From: Pseudomonadota bacterium
GTDB lineage: Bacteria; Pseudomonadota; Alphaproteobacteria; Rhizobiales; Beijerinckiaceae
Length of the DNA: 45,370 bases
NCBI GenBank assembly: GCA_023450615.1
Contig: JAEXGT010000103.1
Span: forward strand, 1-45,370
Direction: 5' to 3'
In this document: positions 7,566-13,197 of the stretch, in pieces
How positions within the stretch are numbered: the stretch's first letter is position 1
Layout: every line of letters starts with the position of its first letter
Program-made: the position numbers and the translations under genes
The notes under the pieces: model-generated
Told to the model about the DNA's origin: nothing
Seen by the model: the letters and a program-made list of their open reading frames with translations, nothing else
The model's database searches: none

Positions 7566-7650
7566 CATAAAAAAAGACGGGCTATGATGCCCGTCTAAAG
7601 GTGCCGGCCAATGCACAAGGGGAATGCGGGGAGGACCAGGAGGCCGGTGC
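7566..7650 (-). ncRNA. Predicted EcfG-dependent small RNA 1, C-rich loop
   Basis: There is no reading frame here, yet an exact EcfG promoter on the minus strand (7657-7682) points into it. The RNA would start near 7650 and end after a strong terminator: stem 7589-7596 with 7575-7582, followed on the minus strand by eight T residues (7567-7574). Length ~80-85 nt. A 5' stem (CCGGCC 7647-7642 with GGCCGG 7609-7604) closes a ~32-base loop rich in C, including CCUCCCC and UUCCCC. The block GGCACCUUUA sits just before the terminator, as in predicted small RNA 2. Established knowledge: Caulobacter GsrN is an sRNA controlled by its general stress sigma factor that binds mRNAs through a C-rich loop. 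That this RNA is a GsrN counterpart is inference. Confidence 0.72.
7567..7596 (-). terminator. Minus-strand terminator ending predicted small RNA 1
   Basis: AGACGGGC/GCCCGTCT stem (7575-7582 with 7589-7596), with its U-tract only on the minus-strand side. No protein gene uses it, which points to the sRNA. Confidence 0.85.
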
Positions 7651-7656
7651 TTAAAG

Positions 7657-7682
7657 AACGCCTCTTGGAAAATAAAGGTTCC
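7657..7682 (-). promoter_or_regulatory. EcfG-type promoter of predicted small RNA 1
   Basis: On the minus strand GGAAC (7682-7678), 17 bases, CGTT (7660-7657), exact consensus. It has no downstream protein gene before the terminator at 7567-7596. Confidence 0.75.
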
Positions 7683-7718
7683 CACCTTTTTTCTTGGATT
7701 ATCCTCTAGGGGGACGCA

Positions 7719-7743
7719 GGAACATCAAAGATAAGGTCGCGTT
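7719..7743 (+). promoter_or_regulatory. EcfG-type promoter for the gene at 7783
   Basis: GGAAC 7719-7723, 16 bases, CGTT 7740-7743, exact consensus. Predicted start near 7751, a leader of about 32 bases. Confidence 0.78.
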
Positions 7744-7782
7744 GTTTTCTCGAATGGTTCAGCTAAGCAGCGGGAGACAAGG

Positions 7783-8304
7783 ATGCTCCTTACGTCCACG
7801 AGATTCTACGTTCTGACTGGAGCCGCCTTGTTGGCCGGTGGTATCGCCTTTGCGGATACAAGCTTTGCCCCCCTTAAGCAGCCGCATGACTTTCTCAAGG
7901 CGGCGCTGTTTCAGGAGCAGGTCGCGCCTAAAGGTGATCGCCTGGCGAGCGCACGTCCTGCGGAAGCCCAGATCGGTGTCTCCATCGTCGAAATCGTCGG
8001 CCTTGCCCATGCTACGGTCATCCTTCGTGGGGAGGACGGCAAGGTTCTCTATCGCTCCGATCCGCGCTCCGGCATGACTGCGATCTCAAAGAACATGGAC
8101 CTTCCGGTTCTCACCATGAAGGACGATATGAAGGCTCCTTCCATGCAGCATTCGCCGACCGCCCAGGAGCGTCCTGAGGAGCCGCGCAAGCCAAAGCGGC
8201 AGAATACGGTCGGCTGCATGGCGGATGTCAGCCCCCTGGCGCAAGCCAGCGTGAACCGGATGCCGAGCTTGTGCCTTGCATCCCTGGACACTCCCTTGTC
8301 GTGA
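7783..8304 (+). CDS. Hypothetical secreted or membrane-anchored protein under EcfG control
   Basis: 173 residues. The N-terminus (LTGAALLAGGIAFADT, residues ~11-26) looks like a signal peptide or anchor with possible cleavage after AFA. The middle (IGVSIVEIVGLAHATVILRG) is the only other hydrophobic stretch and may be a beta-rich core. A proline/lysine linker follows, then a C-terminal block with two cysteines (VGCMADVSP and MPSLCLAS) that could form a disulfide outside the cytoplasm. GGGAG and AAGG precede the ATG. I recognise no family. Its own exact EcfG promoter makes it a stress-response gene, probably acting in the envelope (inference). Confidence 0.75.
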   Translation: MLLTSTRFYVLTGAALLAGGIAFADTSFAPLKQPHDFLKAALFQEQVAPKGDRLASARPAEAQIGVSIVEIVGLAHATVILRGEDGKVLYRSDPRSGMTAISKNMDLPVLTMKDDMKAPSMQHSPTAQERPEEPRKPKRQNTVGCMADVSPLAQASVNRMPSLCLASLDTPLS

Positions 8305-8328
8305 AGCGGTGAGGAAGCCGCTTCCTTA
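8303..8328 (+). terminator. Weak terminator-like hairpin
   Basis: GAAGCGG (8303-8309) pairs with CCGCTTC (8318-8324). The following run (CTTATCT) is poor in T, so this is only a possible terminator of the preceding gene. Confidence 0.35.
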
Positions 8329-8472
8329 TCTCTGTCATGATGTGGAGAAGCTCCCGCAGGGAGGGTTCATGGAGCAGAAGATAACGTAATTTTTTGATCT
8401 CGATGAATATTCGTTCAGAATAAAACTTTACAATACTACCGCTCTGGCTTGCGCCGGGGGCTCAAAGAATTT

Positions 8473-8497
8473 GGAACATCTGTGGCTTTTTTGCGTT
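8473..8497 (+). promoter_or_regulatory. EcfG-type promoter for the PRC-barrel gene
   Basis: GGAAC 8473-8477, 16 bases, CGTT 8494-8497, exact consensus. Predicted start near 8505, about 50 bases before the ATG. Confidence 0.78.
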
Positions 8498-8556
8498 TTG
8501 CTCAAGCGCACTTTGGTGCTTGGCGTGATTCATTGGATAACCAGGAGAATTTTAGA

Positions 8557-9294
8557 ATGCTGAAGAAGCATATGGCAGCTTGCCTTGTTGTGACGGCTTT
8601 CGCGGCTGCGCCTGCCTTCGCTCAGACATCCCCGTCGGCTCCGACCGATCGCCCGACCGCTTCGGGCTCTGGATCGACGACTTCGGGTTCTCCGGCCATG
8701 CAGCCCGGCGCATCGGGTGCCCCGACCACGAACTCTTCTACGGCCGCTCCCGCTTCCGGCGCGTCGGCGACGAACCAGGCCGCGGGCGCTCAGACCCAGT
8801 TCATGACTCAGATGCAGACGGGCCAGATGAGGGCGTCCGATCTGATCGGAACTCGTGTCGTCAGCAGCAACAATGAATCCATCGGCGACGTCAACGACGT
8901 GATCGTTGATCGCGACGGCAAGGTTCTGGCCGCCGTGGTGGGCGTCGGCGGCTTCCTCGGCATTGGCGAGAAGAATGTGGCTGTTTCCTTCGAGGCCCTG
9001 GAGTTCGCCGATAATCAACAGGCGAGGGCCATGGACAACAACACTGCAACCACCGGCTCGACCGCGACAGGCCAGGGCTCGGCAGGCGCAACGTCGAACT
9101 CGAATATGGCGACCAACAACGCCCCCGCGGCCAACAATAGCTCGGCTTCCTCCAATGACCCGGGCCGCGTCGTCCTTCGCATGACGAAGGCCGAGCTTCA
9201 GGCCGCTCCCACCTTCAAGCCGAATGGCGACAACAACGCGAGCAGCACGAATACCGGCACAACCGGTGCGGGCGGCACTGCTCCTCAGCAGTAA
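8557..9294 (+). CDS. Secreted PRC-barrel domain protein with low-complexity flanks
   Basis: 245 residues. A clear signal peptide is LVVTAFAAAPAFA followed by QTSP (cleavage near residue 23). A Ser/Thr/Ala/Gly/Asn-rich linker runs to ~85. A PRC-barrel domain spans ~92-155 (RASDLIGTRVVSSNNESIG, VIVDRDGKVLAAVVGVGGFL), and a second Asn/Ala/Ser-rich region fills the C-terminal half with a short RVVLRMTKAELQAAP block. PRC-barrels bind other proteins or RNA; secreted forms are common stress proteins in Hyphomicrobiales. The start is set by AGGAGA eight bases upstream; the longer frame from 8449 would run through the promoter and put the signal peptide internally. Exact EcfG promoter upstream, good terminator downstream. 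Confidence 0.88.
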   Translation: MLKKHMAACLVVTAFAAAPAFAQTSPSAPTDRPTASGSGSTTSGSPAMQPGASGAPTTNSSTAAPASGASATNQAAGAQTQFMTQMQTGQMRASDLIGTRVVSSNNESIGDVNDVIVDRDGKVLAAVVGVGGFLGIGEKNVAVSFEALEFADNQQARAMDNNTATTGSTATGQGSAGATSNSNMATNNAPAANNSSASSNDPGRVVLRMTKAELQAAPTFKPNGDNNASSTNTGTTGAGGTAPQQ

Positions 9295-9315
9295 GACAAC
9301 CTCACAGCTGATCGG

Positions 9316-9349
9316 CGGCGCCTCGGATCCGGGGCGCCGTTTCTTTTTT
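9316..9349 (+). terminator. Rho-independent terminator of the PRC-barrel gene
   Basis: CGGCGCC (9316-9322) pairs with GGCGCCG (9333-9339), followed by TTTCTTTTTT. Confidence 0.9.
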
Positions 9350-9361
9350 GGGGCTGGGCCA

Positions 9362-9437
9362 AGCAAAATAAAAGGCGCAGCCACGAATGACTGCGCCTTT
9401 AAAGGTGCCAATCCGAGGGGGCATTCGGACCGGTTGC
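9362..9437 (-). ncRNA. Predicted EcfG-dependent small RNA 2, C-rich loop
   Basis: An exact minus-strand EcfG promoter (9444-9469) is followed by ~75 bases without a reading frame and then a terminator. The RNA would start near 9437. Its first hairpin has a nine-pair stem (9433-9425 with 9416-9408; seven Watson-Crick and two G-U pairs) and an eight-base loop AUGCCCCC, so a run of five C residues is exposed. Then comes GGCACCUUUA (9409-9400), identical to the block before the terminator of predicted small RNA 1. The terminator stem pairs 9400-9391 with 9380-9371 and ends UUUUAUUUU. The layout (exact promoter, C-rich loop, shared block, terminator) matches small RNA 1 about 1.8 kb away. The two look like a pair with related function (inference). 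Confidence 0.72.
9364..9400 (-). terminator. Minus-strand terminator ending predicted small RNA 2
   Basis: A ten-base stem AAAGGCGCAG/CTGCGCCTTT (9371-9380 with 9391-9400), with the U-rich tail (TTTTATTTT) on the minus-strand side. Confidence 0.82.
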
Positions 9438-9443
9438 AGACAC

Positions 9444-9469
9444 AACGTTCCTCAAGAGAAGAGGGTTCC
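9444..9469 (-). promoter_or_regulatory. EcfG-type promoter of predicted small RNA 2
   Basis: On the minus strand GGAAC (9469-9465), 17 bases, CGTT (9447-9444), exact consensus. It reads away from any protein gene into the C-rich RNA. Confidence 0.75.
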
Positions 9470-9522
9470 CGGAATTTCTGAAAATTTTGCAGCGCAGCGG
9501 AAGGCGAAGTTCTGCCTCCGGA

Positions 9523-9547
9523 GGAACCGGGGCGTTTCGGGCACGTT
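9523..9547 (+). promoter_or_regulatory. EcfG-type promoter for the small frame at 9577
   Basis: GGAAC 9523-9527, 16 bases, CGTT 9544-9547, exact consensus. Predicted start near 9555, about 20 bases before the ATG. Confidence 0.7.
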
Positions 9548-9576
9548 GCCGAAGCAGGATTGATGCGGAGACTACC

Positions 9577-9813
9577 ATGACTGCGACCAACGAATTGGAT
9601 GCGGCCTTGTGCCAGGAAGACCTTCCGGATGAGTTCTCCCGGCTTTCTTCCAGTTCCTCCTCCCATGAGAAGCCGAACGTGGCCTGGATGCTCAGCGGCA
9701 TCGTTTCGACGAGCCAGCAGGATGAGGTCACATGCCCCCTTATGCTGAGAAGGCACTTGGTGGTGCCGGCTTGGTCCCCGAGCTTTACCCCGGCCATTCA
9801 GCACCATTCGTAA
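9577..9813 (+). CDS. Small hypothetical protein, EcfG-controlled
   Basis: 78 residues. Starts MTATNELDAALCQEDLPDEF, followed by a serine run (SRLSSSSSS) and a C-terminal half with no strong features. There is no signal peptide or membrane helix. GGAG sits six bases before ATG 9577, and the exact EcfG promoter is placed correctly for that ATG; the frame stays open further upstream but those starts would lie before the promoter. No family is recognised. The promoter, ribosome-binding site and start agree, but the amino-acid composition gives little extra support, so it could also be a leader. Confidence 0.5.
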   Translation: MTATNELDAALCQEDLPDEFSRLSSSSSSHEKPNVAWMLSGIVSTSQQDEVTCPLMLRRHLVVPAWSPSFTPAIQHHS

Positions 9814-9843
9814 AGTTCAAACCATTTTAGGCTTGTTTGTTTG

Positions 9844-10392
9844 ATGATCGAAGCACCCTCGAATTTTCCCGCGCAAGAGACTGTCGCTGTTCTCCTCCAT
9901 CCCAGCGCTGTCCCGGTCATCGATGTGTTTCGGTCTATCGGCTGCCTCGACGACCAGTACGACCTAGCCTTACTGGACGCTCCTGAGCAGGCGCTCTCCG
10001 TTTATGTGGCGCCAGCTGCGGCCAAAGGCATCGTATCGGATGCCTTGCTCCTGGCTTTTGCCTTGACCCGCCAGCGGGGAAGGGCGTTCGACCATCGGCA
10101 GGTTCGGTCGCGTCATGCAAGCCTCGATGAATACTGCCTCATGGCGTTGATTGGTGCCTCGCGTCAGCCTGCCTCAGATGTGGCCCGCGACGCTTCGGCG
10201 TTTCTCGGCGTTTCGCCACTCGATCTCCTGTCCGCTTTGGCCGGCGAGCTTGCTCGGCACATCGATCTTGGAACGATCGTCTTCCCGATGCCGGGGCTTG
10301 AGGAGTTTAGGGCCATCATCGGCATCGAGAGCGAGCGGATGGAAGCCATCATCGAATCCACCGACAGACCCGGACGGCATTTCAGCTTCTGA
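9844..10392 (+). CDS. Hypothetical protein
   Basis: 182 residues, soluble, no signal peptide. It begins MIEAPSNFPAQETVAVLLH. The middle is rich in helix formers (SDALLLAFALTRQRGRAFD) and the C-terminal third reads FLGVSPLDLLSALAGELARH. I recognise no family or catalytic motif. The ATG at 9844 directly follows a TTG codon and neither has a convincing ribosome-binding site. No EcfG promoter was found in front of it, unlike most neighbours, so read-through from the 9577 frame (30 bases upstream) is possible. Codon use looks like a real gene. Confidence 0.65.
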   Translation: MIEAPSNFPAQETVAVLLHPSAVPVIDVFRSIGCLDDQYDLALLDAPEQALSVYVAPAAAKGIVSDALLLAFALTRQRGRAFDHRQVRSRHASLDEYCLMALIGASRQPASDVARDASAFLGVSPLDLLSALAGELARHIDLGTIVFPMPGLEEFRAIIGIESERMEAIIESTDRPGRHFSF

Positions 10393-10409
10393 GGGTTTTG
10401 CCACGTTTC

Positions 10410-10442
10410 AATAAAACAAAGGGGCCGCTGAGCGGCCCCTTT
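10410..10442. terminator. Terminator shared by the 9844 gene and the KGG gene
   Basis: AAAGGGGCCG (10418-10427) pairs with CGGCCCCTTT (10433-10442). The T-rich tail is better on the minus side (TTTGTTTTATT), so it serves mainly the KGG-repeat gene. Confidence 0.8.
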
Positions 10443-10463
10443 AAGTATAGTCTTGCAAATCAG

Positions 10464-10658
10464 TTATTCCTGATTGCCGCGGGTATTGCCCGATGCCTGA
10501 CCGCCTTTGCGGCCTGCCTCGGAGGCAAGTTCGCGGTCCTGGGAGAAAGATCTTTTCTCCGCCGGAACACTCTTGCCGCCTTTACTTGCAATTTCGCGCT
10601 GACGATCTGAATCCATGGATGCGAAACCGCGCTTCGAAGTCGAACCACTGGACGTCAT
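10464..10658 (-). CDS. KGG-repeat (Con-10-like) stress protein
   Basis: 64 residues, very hydrophilic. Two KGG units occur: RQREIASKGGKSVP and ASEAGRKGGQAS, preceded by RGFASMD. This is the stress-induced KGG/Con-10 family of small, probably disordered proteins linked to desiccation, osmotic or general stress. AAAGGAGG lies six bases before the ATG, one of the best ribosome-binding sites in the window. A near-consensus EcfG promoter lies 30-60 bases upstream, and the terminator at 10410-10442 ends it. Confidence 0.88.
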   Translation of the reverse strand: MTSSGSTSKRGFASMDSDRQREIASKGGKSVPAEKRSFSQDRELASEAGRKGGQASGNTRGNQE

Positions 10659-10695
10659 CTAATGCCTCCTTTGCGGACTGTGCTCGTGCTTGAAC

Positions 10696-10720
10696 AACCG
10701 CTCGCAAAATCGATGGTTCC
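10696..10720 (-). promoter_or_regulatory. Near-consensus EcfG promoter for the KGG gene
   Basis: On the minus strand GGAAC (10720-10716), 16 bases, then GGTT (10699-10696) instead of CGTT. One mismatch, correct spacing, and a stress-type gene downstream. Confidence 0.5.
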
Positions 10721-10744
10721 GAGGAGTAGGGGGAACCTTTGCAA

Positions 10745-11215
10745 AAAAATTTCATGAAAAAAATCAATGTATAGGAGAAATGGAGTTCAGTTTGATTGCC
10801 AGGCTCAAATAATTGCCGTGCTCTCTTGCTTGAATAGGGTTCGCTTAGGGGTGCGACAAGTTGGCTAACCAGAGAATAAGAGCAGATTTATTTCAGAAAT
10901 TAACGTGTTGAGCGCCTCAGTATTTGGGTTCGATTGAGTCTAGAGGTAATGCCTACAAGATTCATGATTGTCGTCCAGTGCATTAAACCGCAGGCGATTC
11001 ACACCCTATATTCTGTAAATGTCATTCCATGACTCGATAGGCGCTCAGGTTCGGCTCAAGATTTTTCTCCCTTTCACCGATTGACTCAAAATGGGAAGCC
11101 AAATCCCAAAGGGTTTGAAATGTGAAATCCGGTGCTCACGCGGTCATGCCAGCCGTTTTCCGGAGGTCCCGGGTCGGTGTATGAGTGCTCTAGCTATGAC
11201 CAACGAGAGGGCAGG
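10745..11215. other. Gene-free, AT-richer stretch
   Basis: About 470 bases with no supported reading frame, noticeably richer in A and T than the flanks. I found no EcfG-type promoter, no clear terminator and no RNA gene. It probably contains the promoter of the HIT gene near its right end. Confidence 0.6.
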
Positions 11216-11638
11216 ATGACCTACGACGACAACAACGTGTTCGCAAAGATCCTCAGGGGCGAGTTGCCGTGCCACAAGGTCCATGAGACCGAGCACGTGC
11301 TGGCCTTCATGGATATCATGCCCCGTGGCGATGGCCATGTGCTGGTCATTCCCAAGGTGAAAGCTCGCAATATTCTCGACGCGCGGCCCGAGGATCTCGC
11401 GGAACTTGCCAAGGCTGTACAGGTGGTTGCCCGCGCTACGAAGGAGGCGTTCTCCGCCGATGGCCTCACGATCCAGCAGTTCAACGAAAGCGCTGGCGGG
11501 CAGGTGGTGTTTCACCTGCATGTCCACATCATCCCGCGCTTCGAGGGCGTGCCTCTGAAGCCTCATACGGGCCAGATGGAAGCCAACGACAAGCTGGCCG
11601 GGTTTGCCGAAAAGATCCGCGCCGCTTTGCAGGCCTGA
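11216..11638 (+). CDS. HIT-family nucleotide hydrolase/transferase
   Basis: 140 residues, cytoplasmic. The histidine triad is in FHLHVHIIPR (H-x-H-x-H) near residue 104. DNNVFAKILRGELPCHKV at the N-terminus and MPRGDGHVLVIPK match the Hint/HinT branch of the family. These enzymes hydrolyse AMP-linked phosphoramidates or adenylates; the physiological substrate in bacteria is often unclear. The frame is open from 11132 but ATG 11216 fits the family start and follows GAGAGGGCAGG. It is monocistronic with a UUCG-loop terminator downstream. Confidence 0.92.
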   Translation: MTYDDNNVFAKILRGELPCHKVHETEHVLAFMDIMPRGDGHVLVIPKVKARNILDARPEDLAELAKAVQVVARATKEAFSADGLTIQQFNESAGGQVVFHLHVHIIPRFEGVPLKPHTGQMEANDKLAGFAEKIRAALQA

Positions 11639-11647
11639 TGCAAGAAA

Positions 11648-11674
11648 AGAAAAGCGGCCTTCGGGCCGCTTTTC
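11648..11674. terminator. Bidirectional terminator with UUCG tetraloop
   Basis: AAAAGCGGCC (11650-11659) pairs with GGCCGCTTTT (11664-11673) around TTCG. It ends the HIT gene and the convergent glpDK operon. Confidence 0.92.
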
Positions 11675-11682
11675 GATTGCGC

Positions 11683-13179
11683 TTACTCCGCCCAGTCGAG
11701 GGAGCGGGAAACGGCCTTGTCCCATTCCGCATTGAGGCGGCTGCGGCGGACCGTGTCCATGGCGGGGGTCCAGCGCTTATCGATGGCCCAATTGCGGACG
11801 AGGTCGTCCGTGCCGGCCCAGAAGTCGACCGCGAGGCCCGCCGCATAGGCCGCGCCCAGAGCCGTCGTCTCGATCACCTTCGGGCGCACCACCGGCACGT
11901 CGAGAATATCAGCCTGAAACTGCATGAGCAGCTCGTTGACCACCATGCCGCCGTCGGTGCGCAGCTCCTTCACCGCGATGCCGGTATCCTTCGTCATGGC
12001 CTCCAGCACCTCGCGGGTCTGGAACGCGGTGGCCTCGAGGGCGGCGCGGGCGATGTGAGCCTTGGTGGCATAGCGCGTGAGGCCGCCGATCAGACCGCGC
12101 GCATGGGAGTTCCAATGCGGCGCGTAAAGGCCCGAGAAGGCGGGCACGATGGTGACGCCGCCATTGTCCTCGACGCTGCGCGCCAAGGTCTCGATCTCGG
12201 GGCTTGCCTGTATCAGCCCAAGATTGTCGCGCAGCCATTGCACCAGAGCGCCCGCGATAGCGATGGAGCCTTCCAGCGCATAGACCGGCTTCGCGTCTCC
12301 GAACTTGTAGCCCATGGTCGTGAGCAGGCCGCACTTGGACGGGTAGGGCGTCTCGCCGGTGTTCATGAGCATGAAGCAGCCGGTGCCATAGGTGTTCTTG
12401 GCCTCGCCCTGCTGGAAGCAGGCCTGGCCCACGAGGGCCGCCTGCTGATCGCCGAGGATGCCGGCAATCGGCACCCCCGCCAGATCGTCCTTGGCGATGC
12501 CGTAGACTTCGCTCGATGACTTGATGGCGGGCAGGCAGGCGCGGGGGATGTCGAAGAGCTTCAGAATCTCCTCGTCCCACTCGAGGGTCTGCAGGTTCAT
12601 GAGCTGCGTGCGGCTGGCATTGGTCACATCGGTGATGTGGCAGCCATTGTTCACGCCGCCCGTCAGGTTCCAGACGAGCCAAGTGTCGATATTGCCGAAC
12701 AGCACGTCGCCCGCTGCGGCTTTCTCCCGCGCGCCGGGAACGTTGTCGAGCAGCCACCGCAGCTTCAGGCCGGAGAAGTAGCTCGCGAGCGGAAGGCCCG
12801 TCTTGGCCCGAAGGCGGTCATGGCCGCCGTCCTTTGCGAACTCGTCCACGATGGCGTCGACGCGGGTGTCCTGCCAGACGAGCGCGTTGTGAAGCGGCTT
12901 GCCGGTGCGCCTGTCCCAGATCAGCGTGGTCTCACGCTGATTGGTGATGCCGATGGCGGCGAGGTCCTGGGGCTTGAGGCCCTTCTTCGCCAGGGCATCC
13001 TGGATCACGCTTTGCGTGTTGGTCCAGATCTCGAGCGGATCGTGCTCCACATAGCCGGGCTTGGGATAGATCTGCTCGTGTTCCTTCTGCCCGACGGAGA
13101 CGATGTTGCCCGCCTTGTCGAACACGATGAAGCGCGAGCTCGTCGTACCCTGGTCGATAGCGCCGACATAGGTAGCCAT
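11683..13179 (-). CDS. glpK: Glycerol kinase
   Basis: 498 residues, full family length. FGGY-kinase hallmarks: the phosphate loop DQGTTSSRFIVFD at the N-terminus, ITNQRETT (~82-89), the glycerol-contact region around WQDTRVD, and GDQQAALVGQ and GTGCFMLMNTG in the C-terminal ATPase half. It phosphorylates glycerol to sn-glycerol 3-phosphate in the cytoplasm. It lies 18 bases after glpD in the same direction, so product and next enzyme are made together. AGGGAG precedes the ATG. No glycerol facilitator or GlpR regulator is adjacent. Confidence 0.97.
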   Translation of the reverse strand: MATYVGAIDQGTTSSRFIVFDKAGNIVSVGQKEHEQIYPKPGYVEHDPLEIWTNTQSVIQDALAKKGLKPQDLAAIGITNQRETTLIWDRRTGKPLHNALVWQDTRVDAIVDEFAKDGGHDRLRAKTGLPLASYFSGLKLRWLLDNVPGAREKAAAGDVLFGNIDTWLVWNLTGGVNNGCHITDVTNASRTQLMNLQTLEWDEEILKLFDIPRACLPAIKSSSEVYGIAKDDLAGVPIAGILGDQQAALVGQACFQQGEAKNTYGTGCFMLMNTGETPYPSKCGLLTTMGYKFGDAKPVYALEGSIAIAGALVQWLRDNLGLIQASPEIETLARSVEDNGGVTIVPAFSGLYAPHWNSHARGLIGGLTRYATKAHIARAALEATAFQTREVLEAMTKDTGIAVKELRTDGGMVVNELLMQFQADILDVPVVRPKVIETTALGAAYAAGLAVDFWAGTDDLVRNWAIDKRWTPAMDTVRRSRLNAEWDKAVSRSLDWAE

Positions 13180-13197
13180 GATCTCTCCCTGATGGTC

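Noticed and set aside
10732..10760. GGAAC on the plus strand at 10732
   Set aside because: No CGTT at a 16-17 base spacing and no gene downstream.
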